A DNA stretch of 64,000 nucleotides from Staphylococcus edaphicus (GCF_002614725.1 NZ_MRZN01000009.1:1-64000); one strand, 5' to 3'. Counted from the first letter of the stretch, positions 47,021 to 57,006 are shown. The notes: generated by a model not told the origin, from the sequence alone. Numbers and translations: made by a program.

Positions 47021-47821
47021 CTATGATTCATTCAATATAATTTTCTTCGTATGTTGGTACACATGATGCATATAATCATCATCTAATAATAAATAACTTA
47101 CAATATCTATTAAAAATAATGTTGCTATCTGTGTATTAATAAATCTTGTATCATTAATTCTTGATTGATCAGTCGTAATCAATACTAGATCTGCACATTT
47201 CGTCAATGGGCTACCTTCATAATTCGTTATAGCTACGACATAGGCACCACGGGCGTGTGCCACTTCGGCCGCTGCTATCAACTCAGTTGTTGCTCCGCTA
47301 TTCGAAATTGCTACAAACGTATCGGAAGTAGTTAATAATGACGCGAAAATTTTCATTTGATGCGCGTCTGTCGATACATTCCCTTTTAATCCCATACGCA
47401 TCATTCTATAATAAAATTCTGTCGCCGATAATCCGGAACTACCTAGACCAGCATAAATGATTTGTCTACTTCTCATAATTTGATTCACAAAGCTTTGAAT
47501 TTTTTCATCCGATATAAATTCACCTGTTTGTTGAATAATATCTTGATGATATTTATGGATACGTTGAATCAACGGACTATTTTCAATCACTTTATCCGTC
47601 ATTTCTTGTTGTAAATTGAATTTCAAGTCCTGAAAATTATCATAATCTAATTTATTACTAAAGCGTGTAATCGTTGCAGGTGATGTGCCAATGGCATAAG
47701 CTAATGAATTTATTGTTGAAAATGAATCGTCAAACTTATTATTTTGAATATAATCAACTATTTGTTTGTCTGTCTTGGTAAATAAGTGATGGTAACGTTG
47801 AATACGATTTTCAAATTTCAT
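47021..47821 (-). CDS. nanR: Sialic acid repressor NanR (RpiR family)
   Basis: The 266-residue protein has an RpiR helix-turn-helix (about 1-75, SLAYAIGTSPATITRFSNKL) and a C-terminal SIS sugar-phosphate domain (about 95-250, with AGLGSSGLSATEF and AISNSGATTELI). In S. aureus NanR represses the nan genes and responds to N-acetylmannosamine-6-phosphate. It is divergent from nanE and convergent with nanK. The ATG follows AAGGGGA. A palindrome TGAAAATGTTTTTCA lies 42 bases upstream, so it is autoregulated. Confidence 0.92.
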   Translation of the reverse strand: MKFENRIQRYHHLFTKTDKQIVDYIQNNKFDDSFSTINSLAYAIGTSPATITRFSNKLDYDNFQDLKFNLQQEMTDKVIENSPLIQRIHKYHQDIIQQTGEFISDEKIQSFVNQIMRSRQIIYAGLGSSGLSATEFYYRMMRMGLKGNVSTDAHQMKIFASLLTTSDTFVAISNSGATTELIAAAEVAHARGAYVVAITNYEGSPLTKCADLVLITTDQSRINDTRFINTQIATLFLIDIVSYLLLDDDYMHHVYQHTKKIILNES

Positions 47822-47863
47822 AAAATCCCCTTCTTTCAGATTTTCGACCTATTATACTATAAA

Positions 47864-47878
47864 TGAAAATGTTTTTCA
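47864..47878. promoter_or_regulatory. NanR-type operator between nanR and nanE
   Basis: TGAAAATGTTTTTCA differs from the nanA/nanK site at one central base. It lies in the divergent promoter region of nanR and nanE. Confidence 0.78.
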
Positions 47879-47987
47879 TAATAATGAAATGTATTGATTA
47901 ATATTTTCTTAGTGTTATATTAAAAATACAAATCTAATACAACTTAAATTATAGATTAAATCTACTAAAGTTATGGAGTGTATAATT

Positions 47988-48656
47988 ATGTTACCACAGG
48001 GATTAATAGTGTCATGCCAAGCATTGCCAGATGAGCCCCTACATTCATCCTTTATTATGTCTAAAATGGCATTAGCAGCATGTGAAGGTGGCGCCGTTGG
48101 TATAAGAGCTAATTCAAAAGAAGACATTATTGAAATTAAAAAAGAAGTCGACTTGCCAGTGATTGGAATAGTTAAACGCGATTATGAGCAATCCGACGTT
48201 TTCATTACTGCAACAAGTCAAGAAATCGATGAATTAATTGAAAGTGACTGTGAAGTAATTGCTTTAGATGGAACGATGCAAGAGCGCCCTAAAGAAACCT
48301 TATCAGAACTTGTAACATACATACGTCAAAATGCACCTAATGTTGAAATTATGGCAGATATTTCTACACTTGAAGAAGCAAAAAATGCAGATGGCCTTGG
48401 GTTTGACTACATTGGTACAACTTTACGTGGTTATACTTCCTATACTAAAGGACATATTTTATATGAAAATGACTATCAATTTTTAAAAGATGTCTTAGCG
48501 AACGTAGATGCTAAAGTGATTGCTGAAGGCAACGTCCTTACTCCTGAAATGTACAAAGATGTGACTAATTTAGGTGTTTATTGTACTGTCGTAGGTGGTG
48601 CTATAACAAGACCTAAGGAAATCACAAAACGTTTTATAAATGTTTTCGATCAATAA
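47988..48656 (+). CDS. nanE: N-acetylmannosamine-6-phosphate 2-epimerase
   Basis: The 222-residue TIM-barrel enzyme converts N-acetylmannosamine-6-phosphate to N-acetylglucosamine-6-phosphate. Typical motifs are [26 protein letters not shown]-like [17 protein letters not shown] with the catalytic lysine, and [14 protein letters not shown] choose the ATG at 47988 (MLPQGLIV), with GGAG upstream. It completes the pathway NanT, NanA, NanK, NanE; NagA and NagB must be elsewhere. Confidence 0.93.
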   Translation: MLPQGLIVSCQALPDEPLHSSFIMSKMALAACEGGAVGIRANSKEDIIEIKKEVDLPVIGIVKRDYEQSDVFITATSQEIDELIESDCEVIALDGTMQERPKETLSELVTYIRQNAPNVEIMADISTLEEAKNADGLGFDYIGTTLRGYTSYTKGHILYENDYQFLKDVLANVDAKVIAEGNVLTPEMYKDVTNLGVYCTVVGGAITRPKEITKRFINVFDQ

Positions 48657-48667
48657 AAGAATATAAT

Positions 48668-48732
48668 AAGACCTTATCTTAAAAATGATATGTGTACTGA
48701 TGTCACATTCACTTCTATGATAAGGTCTTTTT
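48668..48732. terminator. Bidirectional terminator between nanE and srtA
   Basis: AAGACCTTATC pairs with GATAAGGTCTT around a long loop and runs into T on the + strand. Confidence 0.8.
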
Positions 48733-48736
48733 CTAT

Positions 48737-49336
48737 TTACACCGCTTCAGCTATAAATATCTTTCGATCTTCCCACGTATTCGTTTGTTCATTATAATTG
48801 TCACAAGTTATTAAAGTTAATTGTCTCTTACTTGTATTTTGTTCATCTAACACTTGTATATCTTCAGGTTTCACATCAAATATTTTCGTTATTTTATAAA
48901 CATTATCTTTGTTGCCTATCTTAAAACGTACTTCACTACCCTTTTTGGCTTTAGACAAATTTGAAAATTGATAATCAGATGATCCAGTATTGGTATGACC
49001 TGCAATGGCAATGTTTTGATCGTTTAGTGACTCATCGCCTTCTGCAAAGCTTACACCTCTATTTAACTGCTTAGGCGTAGCGGGTCCAGGATAAACTGGC
49101 GTCTTAATCTCTGCATCTGGTACAGATAAATACCCAACCATTTCAGCTTTATCTTTAGGAATTTCATACTGACTATCTTTTCTATTTGCAGCATCATTAT
49201 CGTATGTTTCTATTTTTTCTTCATTTTCTTTGTCCTTAAAATATTGATCAATGTGTGGTTTAGCGAATAAATAAATTGCTGTTAAGATTAATAACACACC
49301 AATTAATGTGATGAGTCGGTTTGCCCATTTTTTCAT
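48737..49336 (-). CDS. srtA: Sortase A
   Basis: The 199-residue class A sortase has an N-terminal signal anchor (about 7-24, LITLIGVLLILTAIYLF) and an extracellular catalytic beta barrel. The catalytic triad is His in IAGHTNTGS, Cys in LTLITCDNYN and Arg in WEDRKIF. It anchors LPXTG surface proteins to the peptidoglycan cross-bridge. Sequence and gene order near nan match Staphylococcus housekeeping sortase. The ATG follows AAAGGAG. Confidence 0.95.
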   Translation of the reverse strand: MKKWANRLITLIGVLLILTAIYLFAKPHIDQYFKDKENEEKIETYDNDAANRKDSQYEIPKDKAEMVGYLSVPDAEIKTPVYPGPATPKQLNRGVSFAEGDESLNDQNIAIAGHTNTGSSDYQFSNLSKAKKGSEVRFKIGNKDNVYKITKIFDVKPEDIQVLDEQNTSKRQLTLITCDNYNEQTNTWEDRKIFIAEAV

Positions 49337-49548
49337 ACTTGCGTAACTCCTTTTTCAAACAATCTTGACTTTAAATTTTATAATAAGTATAGCACAATAC
49401 AAAAGCTATCATGTAGTTTATTTGCAGAACCATAATGCTCTTCAATGTAAGCTTTTGTAACACAAATTTGCTGTAGCTTTAGATTGAGTGTTAAATAAAA
49501 AGTGACAGTTATTTTTATTGTATTATATAAACAAAGGGTGAGCTTACT

Positions 49549-50040
49549 ATGATAAGACAAGCAACGAAATCTGATTTACCAAATATTTTAAATATCTATA
49601 ATGATGCTATTTTGAATACAACTGCAGTATACACATATACGCCACAGACACTTGAGTCTCGTGAAATTTGGTTTGAGCAAAAAGCAAAAAATAGCGAACC
49701 CATTTTTATTTATGAAATACACGGTGAAGCAGTTGCATTTGCCACATATGGCGCTTTCCGTGATTGGCCAGCCTATCAATACACAATTGAACATTCTATT
49801 TATGTAAACAAACTTCATAGAGGTAAAGGGATTGCATCACAATTACTTAAGAAAATTATAAATCATGTTCAAGATGAAGGCTATAAAACGTTGATTGCAG
49901 GTATTGATGCTACAAACGATGACAGCATTTATTTGCATAAAAAATTCAATTTCCAACATTCTGGAACTATTCAAAATGCTGGCTATAAATTTGATAAATG
50001 GTTAGACCTTGCCTTCTATCAATTAGATTTAAGTAAATAA
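49549..50040 (+). CDS. GNAT N-acetyltransferase (PAT/YncA-like)
   Basis: The 163-residue protein is a single GNAT domain close to phosphinothricin or methionine-sulfone acetyltransferases. The start MIRQATKSDLPNILNIYNDA, the motif VNKLHRGKGIASQLLKKI for acetyl-CoA and the C-terminal FQHSGTIQNAGYKFDKWLDL are family-typical. It likely acetylates an amino acid analogue. The ATG follows AAAGGGTGAG. It is an independent unit. Confidence 0.87.
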   Translation: MIRQATKSDLPNILNIYNDAILNTTAVYTYTPQTLESREIWFEQKAKNSEPIFIYEIHGEAVAFATYGAFRDWPAYQYTIEHSIYVNKLHRGKGIASQLLKKIINHVQDEGYKTLIAGIDATNDDSIYLHKKFNFQHSGTIQNAGYKFDKWLDLAFYQLDLSK

Positions 50041-50147
50041 ACACAAGTTAATATTTTATAATCTATACCGACACGTTACTTCAAACGTTTAAAACTGCAC
50101 CATAGTGGTAGATAATAATGTATATAGATACTAAAAGGAGTGTTTGC

Positions 50148-51317
50148 ATGTCAGTATTATCTAATGAAACGCGTGTGAAAATATTAGCCGATTTGATTGA
50201 AATTCAATCAATCAACGAAAAAGAGTTAGATGTTGCACATTATTTGCAAAAGTTATTTGAACAGTATGGCATTCATTCAGAAATTTTAAAATTAGATGGT
50301 GAAACTTCGCGTGCTAACTTGGTAGCTGAAGTTGGTAACGGCAAGCCTGTTGTTGGTGTTTCAGGACATATGGACGTTGTTACAACAGGTGATACTGATC
50401 AATGGAACTATGATCCATTTAAATTAACAGAAGATGATCAGGGCAGATTGCATGGACGTGGCTCTGCTGATATGAAATCCGGATTAGCAGCATTAGCCAT
50501 TAGTTTAATAGAAATACAGGCAGCTGGTACTTTAAATCAAGGTACCATTCGTTTCATGGCAACTGCTGGTGAAGAAGTAACAAGTAATGGCGCCGCACTT
50601 TTACATGAAAAAGGTTATATGGACGATGTCGAAGCTTTATTAATTGCCGAACCTTCTCAGGATGGTATTGTTTATACTCACAAGGGTACAATGGATATTC
50701 AAGTGACTTCAAAAGGTAAATCTGCGCATAGTTCAATGCCAGAATTAGGATTTAATGCGATAAACCCACTTGTTGATTTTATTCATTATTTAAATGTTGA
50801 GTATAGTAAAGTTGATGTAAGTAGTGAACTTTTAGGTACACCTACAATGAACTCAACCATTATCAACGGTGGTGATCAAGTCAATTCTATTCCCGAGTAC
50901 GCAGAATCATTATTTAATATGCGCACCATTCCAGCATTTGATAATAAGAAATTCGAAGCACTTTTTAATAGTATAAAAGAAAAAGTTGAAAAAGACGATA
51001 ATGGTAGCATTACTGTTAATCCTTATGTTAATCGTGATCCTGTATACACTACAGGTGATAATGCCTTCCTTAAATTAGCGAAATCTTTAGGTGATGAATA
51101 CTTTAACAGAGATTTGGATGTTACGTCATCAACAGCGACTACGGATGCATCTTATTTAATGAAAGATAAAGGGGACGACTTCTCATTTGTAATGTATGGA
51201 CCAGGTGAAACAGGCCAAGCACATCAAGTCGATGAATATGTTTATAAAGATACTTATTTAACTTTCATAGACCTTTATACTCAAATGCTCCCACAATATT
51301 TAAATGATTTTAAATAG
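50148..51317 (+). CDS. ArgE/DapE-family (M20) deacylase
   Basis: The 389-residue metallopeptidase-fold enzyme has two-zinc ligands in VSGHMDVVTT, GRGSADMKSG, TAGEEVTSNG and LIAEPSQDG, and a dimerisation lid (about 180-290). These motifs suit succinyl-diaminopimelate desuccinylase or acetylornithine deacetylase, but the family covers many N-acyl amino acids, and no lysine or arginine genes are adjacent. ATG 50148 with AAAAGGAGTG gives MSVLSNETRVKIL. Confidence 0.85.
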   Translation: MSVLSNETRVKILADLIEIQSINEKELDVAHYLQKLFEQYGIHSEILKLDGETSRANLVAEVGNGKPVVGVSGHMDVVTTGDTDQWNYDPFKLTEDDQGRLHGRGSADMKSGLAALAISLIEIQAAGTLNQGTIRFMATAGEEVTSNGAALLHEKGYMDDVEALLIAEPSQDGIVYTHKGTMDIQVTSKGKSAHSSMPELGFNAINPLVDFIHYLNVEYSKVDVSSELLGTPTMNSTIINGGDQVNSIPEYAESLFNMRTIPAFDNKKFEALFNSIKEKVEKDDNGSITVNPYVNRDPVYTTGDNAFLKLAKSLGDEYFNRDLDVTSSTATTDASYLMKDKGDDFSFVMYGPGETGQAHQVDEYVYKDTYLTFIDLYTQMLPQYLNDFK

Positions 51318-51367
51318 TAAACCTTCATTGTGAAATCGTTGTTTAATAAAGTAGTATTTAAAGCAAT

Positions 51368-51409
51368 AACGAAAGAGTCCAAGACATTTTTGTCTGGACT
51401 CTTTTCGTT
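51368..51409. terminator. Bidirectional terminator
   Basis: AACGAAA.AGTCCA.GACA pairs with TGTC.GGACTCTTTTCGTT between the convergent M20 and HAD genes. Confidence 0.88.
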
Positions 51410-51489
51410 ATTTGAATGATATTATTACTTCTTAACACGCTAATAATTTATTTAATTTCTGCTAATCTTCATAACAAAATACCAATTGA

Positions 51490-52164
51490 CTACTTATTCA
51501 TTTCTACCCATTTTACTAACTCATTTAAGTTACTAACGGTCATCGTAGGTGCTTGTCCATTATTATCAAATTGCATTTTGCGACGGTTTACCCACACAGT
51601 ATCAAACCCAAAATTAGCCGCGCCTGTCACATCCCATGAATTAGAAGAAACATATAATACCTCCGACCTATTCACATGATAGTAATCTAAAATCAATGCG
51701 TAACTTGCAGGACTTGGCTTATACTGTTTAATTTCATCTACACTCATAACCGTATCAATATCATCACTAATCTTTGAATTATCAACTAACGGCATTAACA
51801 TACTATCATTGCCATTCGATAGTACACCTATCTCTAAATTTTTAGCTTTTAAATCTGAAAATACTCTTGGTATTTCTTTAAAATAATCTAAATCTAAAAA
51901 GGCATCAAACAATTGATTGATATCTTCTCTATTATATTGAATTTTATGTTTGTCTAAGGTAAAGCGTAATGCATCTTTAGTTAAAATATCAAAAGTGATA
52001 TAACGTTGCATTATTTGTTTTAAAAACATGTGTTGCAATTGTGTTTTCCGCCATAACTGCGAAATAGAGGAGGCTTGCGTTTCATCAAATTGATTCAGCC
52101 GTTTTTCAAGTGATGACATATCAAAAATAGTTCCATACACATCAAAAATAATAGCTTTATACAT
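51490..52164 (-). CDS. Type II haloacid dehalogenase-like hydrolase
   Basis: The 224-residue HAD has motif I IIFDVYGTIFD, motif II VLSNGNDSM, the motif III lysine in KPSPASY, and VSSNSWDVTGAANFGF, which is the mark of L-2-haloacid dehalogenases. A true dehalogenase activity is not certain. I use ATG 52164 because AAAGGGTGG precedes it; the ATG at 52182 lacks a ribosome binding site. Confidence 0.83.
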   Translation of the reverse strand: MYKAIIFDVYGTIFDMSSLEKRLNQFDETQASSISQLWRKTQLQHMFLKQIMQRYITFDILTKDALRFTLDKHKIQYNREDINQLFDAFLDLDYFKEIPRVFSDLKAKNLEIGVLSNGNDSMLMPLVDNSKISDDIDTVMSVDEIKQYKPSPASYALILDYYHVNRSEVLYVSSNSWDVTGAANFGFDTVWVNRRKMQFDNNGQAPTMTVSNLNELVKWVEMNK

Positions 52165-52426
52165 GTTTAACCACCCTTTCATCGATCAACAGACTTATTT
52201 ACACTTTAGCACCAAATTGATAAATCGAAACAGTATTTACTTAAATTCTATGTTTTATTACTAAACCTTTATTTTTTTGATTTGTTTGATTCTAGCATTT
52301 ATCATATTTATACGCATGACATAAATAACTTAAAGCATCTAATTGTTAATTTTGTGTAAAATCACATTTTTAGCATTATTTGAATAAAAAGCGGTTATAG
52401 AATACTAAGAGAGGAGGCTGGTTGTT

Positions 52427-52690
52427 ATGAAAAAGGTATTTTTAATTGATTTATTAAACCTGTTTTTCATTGCACTCGGTTATTTCATGCTAATTACAAT
52501 CCTTCTATTTTCTTTCGACTTATTTGAAATTAAAACAACCGGTTCCGTATTTCTAGTCACACTTAGTCAAATGACCTTTATTAATATATTTAATCATTCA
52601 ATATTTAACGGATTATTCACTTTATTTTTAGCTATTTCATTCATACTCTTCATATATAAATCAATTGATTTATATATGCAGCGTAGGTAA
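52427..52690 (+). CDS. Small two-helix membrane protein, unknown
   Basis: The 87-residue protein is very hydrophobic and phenylalanine-rich, with helices at about 7-32 and 58-78, and a basic end (YMQRR). The ribosome binding site GAGGAGG is strong and at a good distance, so the frame is likely real. I do not recognise a family. It stands alone between the HAD gene (divergent) and the polyol operon (convergent). It might be a small regulator or a stress-membrane protein; nothing in the context decides. Confidence 0.6.
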   Translation: MKKVFLIDLLNLFFIALGYFMLITILLFSFDLFEIKTTGSVFLVTLSQMTFINIFNHSIFNGLFTLFLAISFILFIYKSIDLYMQRR

Positions 52691-53037
52691 ACTGAAATTT
52701 CCCCTTATCATTATCTTGGTATAAAATATTTCATTACAACAATTAAAATTTATCACAATATTACTTCTGTTTCCTTTAAATAGAATTTAATTTTATGTTG
52801 TAAAAATACATTTATAGTTATATAATATTTATATAGAATGCATGTGCTTATATATCTAGGCTTGTATTGTGCCGTTAATCACCATAGTTATATTCCATTC
52901 CCAGAATTAAACTTTATGCACCCATTTTAATTTATGATATAAAGCAGCATTCTTGAAAAAATGTGCGTTTGCTTTATCGTACATTAAAAAAGAGAACTAA
53001 AGTCACATTCAGGCTACGACTTTAGTTCTTCTTTAAT
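52691..53037. other. Intergenic region right of the small membrane protein
   Basis: Apart from the polyol operon terminator at 52991-53032 I see no gene or clear element in these AT-rich bases. Confidence 0.4.
52991..53032 (-). terminator. Terminator of the polyol operon
   Basis: AGAGAACTAAAGTC pairs with GACTTTAGTTCTTCT around a 13-base loop; T-rich DNA follows on the - strand. Confidence 0.85.
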
Positions 53038-54108
53038 TTATTCTGGTTTACCATTCGGATAAACCATGACTTTTAATGAACCACTTTTATTCGTTCTCGC
53101 TTGTTCCATGGCTTCTTTCGCTTGATTTAAATCATAAGTGTCAGTGAACATCGTTTTTAAATCTGCCGTAGTAGAAGTAAGCATTTCGATCCCCATATTA
53201 TAAGTATTCGCATATCTAAATATACCCACGATATTAATTTCATGATTTGCTATAAAAGGAATATTCAGCTCAATATTTTCTTGTTGAGGTAAACCAACAA
53301 TAGCCAATGTGCCACCATTATTTAAGACAGATAGCGCATTTTGCAGCGCTGTAGGATTACCAGCAGTTTCAAACGCATAATGTGCGCCTTTGCCTTCTGT
53401 AATTTCATCAATGCGTTCAGATACATCTTCTTCTTTAATATTAATTGCATGTGTTGCGCCTAATTTCAGTGCCTCATCTAAACGAATTTTTTCGAGATCC
53501 GACACAATAATTTTAGTAGCTCCAAATGCTTTCGCTGCTACTACTGCCATGAGTCCTACAGGCCCCATGCCCATAATAACAATCGTTGATCCTGGTTGTA
53601 CACTTGCCCTTTTACATGCCTGAATGCCTACTGAAAATGGTTCATTAAGCGTTGCCTCCTCATATGATAAAGCATCCGGTATATGGAATAAAAAGCCTTC
53701 AGGATGGCTAATATATTGACTAAAGGCGCCATCTATTGGGGGCGTTGCCAGGAAGCTTACATCTGGACATAAGTTGTATTGCCCTGACTTACAATACTCA
53801 CATTCTCCACAAGGTATGCCAGATTCGATAGCTACTCTATCCCCTACTTTAAAGTTTGTTACCTCACTTCCAATAGCTGCTACTATACCTGAACATTCAT
53901 GCCCTAGAATCAATGGCTTTTCAACAACAAATTCTCCAACGCGACCGTGCTCATAATAATGTACATCGGAACCACACACACCTACTGCCATTACTTTAAC
54001 CAGCACATCTGTTGCTCCTATTTGTGGTACCTTAACTTCTCTAATTTCCATATCTAATGGTTTGTTTAACAATGAAATGTTCATCGTTTCTGGAACTTTA
54101 TTTGTCAT
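53038..54108 (-). CDS. Zinc-dependent polyol dehydrogenase (xylitol dehydrogenase-like)
   Basis: The 356-residue MDR-family enzyme has catalytic zinc ligands Cys in VGVCGSDVHYYEHG and His-Glu in ILGHECSG, the structural zinc site CGECEYCKSGQYNLC, and the NAD site MGMGPVGLMAVVAAKAFG. SDVHYYEHGR is characteristic of sorbitol/xylitol dehydrogenases. It follows a xylulokinase and a polyol MFS carrier in one operon, so it most likely oxidises xylitol (or arabitol) to D-xylulose. The exact polyol is inferred. Confidence 0.87.
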   Translation of the reverse strand: MTNKVPETMNISLLNKPLDMEIREVKVPQIGATDVLVKVMAVGVCGSDVHYYEHGRVGEFVVEKPLILGHECSGIVAAIGSEVTNFKVGDRVAIESGIPCGECEYCKSGQYNLCPDVSFLATPPIDGAFSQYISHPEGFLFHIPDALSYEEATLNEPFSVGIQACKRASVQPGSTIVIMGMGPVGLMAVVAAKAFGATKIIVSDLEKIRLDEALKLGATHAINIKEEDVSERIDEITEGKGAHYAFETAGNPTALQNALSVLNNGGTLAIVGLPQQENIELNIPFIANHEINIVGIFRYANTYNMGIEMLTSTTADLKTMFTDTYDLNQAKEAMEQARTNKSGSLKVMVYPNGKPE

Positions 54109-54126
54109 AATAGTATTCCTCCTATA

Positions 54127-55611
54127 TTATTTAATATTTAATAATTGTTGTGTTAACGTCTGTGTTTGGCTATATACTTGTTGATAGACATTAAAATACT
54201 GTCCAAATGTCTTGTGATTTTCTAAATTCGGATAATATGTCTTATCATATTTAATAAATGCGTCTACAAATGCTTCCATGGATTCAAACCACCCTAAGCC
54301 ATAAGCTGCAAGCATTGCTGCACCCATACTTGGTCCCTCTTCATATTTCAATGTTGTGACTTCTGTATTAAAAACATCTGCTTGAAGTTGTAACCAAAAG
54401 CTATTTTTAGCTCCGCCACCTATTGAAATCATGCGCTTATTTTCAGTATGTGATTGTGACATATATTGATAAGATTCATAGAGTGAATATGTAATCCCTT
54501 CAATAGTCGCTCGTGCAATATCTGCTTTGGTTGTACTACGATTTAAACCAATAAAGCTACCTCGAATAAAAGCATCTCCATGAGGTGTACGCTCACCTTG
54601 TAAATATGGAGTGAATAACAAACCGTTTGCTCCAATTTCAGAATTTGATGCTTGTTGCACAATATCGTCAAATGACGCGTCATCAAAAAATGTCTGTTTC
54701 AACCAATTCAAACTATCTCCAGCACTAAGCGTGACACCCATTGTATATGTCATGTTGGATAAAGCATGATTAAAATAATGTATATTATTTCCTAAATCAT
54801 TTTCTTTACCTTGCATACATGTTAATACAACACCAGAGGTGCCTATACTGCACAATGTTTGCGTTTCATTAATGACCCCTGCGCCTAAAGCACCACAAGC
54901 ATTATCTGCGCCTCCAGCAAAAACACAAACATCATTTTCAAGTTCTAATGACGCTTTTACATCTTCTGTAAAATTTCCTACATACTCATGTGAATCCATT
55001 AATTTCGGATAAATATTTCCTAATGATAATTCAGCACCAACACTTTTATCCCACTGTTTTGTATCTGGATTAAGTAATAGTGTGCCTGCAGCATCACTGT
55101 ATTCCATTGAAATATCACCGGTCATTTTGTATCTAACGTAATCTTTAGGAAGTAAAAAAACACTTAATTCTTGCCAATGTTTTGGCTCGTTTTGCTGTAA
55201 CCACAATAATTTAGGTAATGTAAAACCTTCTAATATTGGATTTTCTAACAATGTATCTCCAAAGTGGTTTTTGATTAACTGGCATTGTTCTGTCGTTCTG
55301 GTATCATTCCACAAAATAGCATTTCTAATAGGTTCACCTTGTTTGTCTAATGCAACTAATCCGTGCATTTGACCAGAAAATGATGCACCAGATATATGTT
55401 TATTTTTCATTTCTTCAGATTTAATCAGTGTTTTTATACTTTCTTTAACAGCGTTAACCCATGACTCTGGATCTTGTTCGTTATATCCAGGTTTGGGTTG
55501 AATCAATGTCAGTGGTTCACTTGTCTGTCCTATTACTTCGCCACATTGATTAACAGCGATTGTTTTAACTGCACTTGTACCTAAATCAATGCCTAGAACG
55601 ACGTCTTCCAT
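54127..55611 (-). CDS. xylB: Xylulokinase
   Basis: The 494-residue FGGY kinase phosphorylates D-xylulose for the pentose phosphate pathway. The phosphate motif GIDLGTSAVKTI, the xylulokinase-specific SFSGQMHGLVALD (here ASFSGQMHGLV) and the C-terminal SIGGGAKNSFWLQLQADVF are visible. QMHGL is the substrate-site signature of xylulokinases. It is placed between carrier and dehydrogenase, with 18- and 20-base gaps. The ATG follows GAAGGAATG. Confidence 0.92.
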   Translation of the reverse strand: MEDVVLGIDLGTSAVKTIAVNQCGEVIGQTSEPLTLIQPKPGYNEQDPESWVNAVKESIKTLIKSEEMKNKHISGASFSGQMHGLVALDKQGEPIRNAILWNDTRTTEQCQLIKNHFGDTLLENPILEGFTLPKLLWLQQNEPKHWQELSVFLLPKDYVRYKMTGDISMEYSDAAGTLLLNPDTKQWDKSVGAELSLGNIYPKLMDSHEYVGNFTEDVKASLELENDVCVFAGGADNACGALGAGVINETQTLCSIGTSGVVLTCMQGKENDLGNNIHYFNHALSNMTYTMGVTLSAGDSLNWLKQTFFDDASFDDIVQQASNSEIGANGLLFTPYLQGERTPHGDAFIRGSFIGLNRSTTKADIARATIEGITYSLYESYQYMSQSHTENKRMISIGGGAKNSFWLQLQADVFNTEVTTLKYEEGPSMGAAMLAAYGLGWFESMEAFVDAFIKYDKTYYPNLENHKTFGQYFNVYQQVYSQTQTLTQQLLNIK

Positions 55612-55631
55612 TTATATCATTCCTTCACTCA

Positions 55632-56921
55632 TTAGTATTGTGTTTGTGTATTTGTTTCAGTTACGCTATAAACCTCTATACCCGGCTGACGCACTTTTAT
55701 AAAGTAAGTTATCACTGCCCCTATAAAATAACAAATTGCAAAAGCCCAAACGACACCAACTTCATTAAAAATGGGTAGAATTAACGTAGCCATCGCTGGC
55801 GCAACAAAATTACTTAAACCTGCTGCTAAATTATGTGACGATAAAGTAGCACCGATATGATTTGGTTCCAACGCTGTAAAGATTGCAAAAATAGGTACGA
55901 AAGCTGACTGCGTAATACCAAATAATATTGCACATAGCGTTGCAATAGCAAATACATCTCCACTTAGCACAGGTAAATAATAGAAAAGCAATGTCGTTAC
56001 GCCACAGCCGATACAACCAAATAACATGACTTGGCGTTTCCAACCGATTTTATCTGCTATCACGCCCCAAACAATATCACCTATTATACAAGTAATGTGC
56101 ATTGTTCCCCATATCCATAACCATTGTTGCATTGAAAAACCAATTATTTCTGTAAATAATACGGGAAAGATGACGACTAAACCAAATAAAGATAGTTGAT
56201 TAATAATTCTTACTAAAAACACTTTAATAATATCTGGATTCTTGTAGACTATGCTCACTTCTTTAAGTACTTTTCCATATCTTTCTTTAATTGGCATATC
56301 TGCGTTCGGTTTGATATTTCTCTTACTTACTACATAAAATGCAATTATGCCACCTAGCGCAATCCATATCACCGACATCCAAAGTGTTCCCATAAACCCT
56401 ATATGTGGAATAGTATAGCTAGGTAGATAGGTACCGATAACCCCCATACCGACTGAAAACATTGCCCAGAACCAACCTATTGCGGTTGCTAAACGCGCTT
56501 TATCTGTGATATATGTCACCCAAACTAAAAATCCATAAAGAAATAAAGGATAACCTAGCCCTCTAATTCCATACATGAGAATCATCATATTGTAATTTTC
56601 CATACCAAGTCCAAAGACTAAAAATAATATATGGAATACTAACCAAATACTAGTACCTAACACCATAACCTTTCTTGGTCCATATACATCTGCTAATACT
56701 GCGGCTAACCACGAACCTACAACCACCATAACGCCATACACTGTAAATACTAATGATGCTTGACTACTTGAGAATCCTAAATCAACAATGTTTTTGGATA
56801 AAAATGCTTGTTCTATCCCATCACCCGTCATAAAAATAAAGATTGCAATAAGTGCTGCAAAAATTATTTTTGGTATCCCCATCCAAGTACTTTCATTCTT
56901 CTTACTAAGCGAATCTTTCAA
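55632..56921 (-). CDS. Polyol MFS permease (RbtT/DalT/CsbX family)
   Basis: The 429-residue, 12-helix carrier resembles ribitol/arabitol permeases and Bacillus CsbX: FMTGDGIEQAFLSKNIVDLGFS near the N-terminus, VLADVYGPRKVMVLGT for loop 2-3 and YGIRGLGYPLFLYGFLVW in helix 4-5. It should import the pentitol used by the next two genes. It starts at TTG 56921 after AAGGGGGA, an uncommon start. The LacI operator ACTTAAACGTTTAAGT lies 35 bases upstream. Confidence 0.85.
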   Translation of the reverse strand: MKDSLSKKNESTWMGIPKIIFAALIAIFIFMTGDGIEQAFLSKNIVDLGFSSSQASLVFTVYGVMVVVGSWLAAVLADVYGPRKVMVLGTSIWLVFHILFLVFGLGMENYNMMILMYGIRGLGYPLFLYGFLVWVTYITDKARLATAIGWFWAMFSVGMGVIGTYLPSYTIPHIGFMGTLWMSVIWIALGGIIAFYVVSKRNIKPNADMPIKERYGKVLKEVSIVYKNPDIIKVFLVRIINQLSLFGLVVIFPVLFTEIIGFSMQQWLWIWGTMHITCIIGDIVWGVIADKIGWKRQVMLFGCIGCGVTTLLFYYLPVLSGDVFAIATLCAILFGITQSAFVPIFAIFTALEPNHIGATLSSHNLAAGLSNFVAPAMATLILPIFNEVGVVWAFAICYFIGAVITYFIKVRQPGIEVYSVTETNTQTQY

Positions 56922-56955
56922 ATTTATTTCCCCCTTTAAAATTTTAACAACCTAC

Positions 56956-56971
56956 ACTTAAACGTTTAAGT
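56956..56971. promoter_or_regulatory. LacI-type operator of the polyol operon
   Basis: ACTTAAACGTTTAAGT is a perfect 16-bp palindrome with the central CG of LacI-family sites. The same core occurs before the regulator gene at 58030-58043. Confidence 0.85.
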
Positions 56972-57006
56972 TTTATTTAATAAAAATCCACGCTTTCTGG
57001 ATTTTA

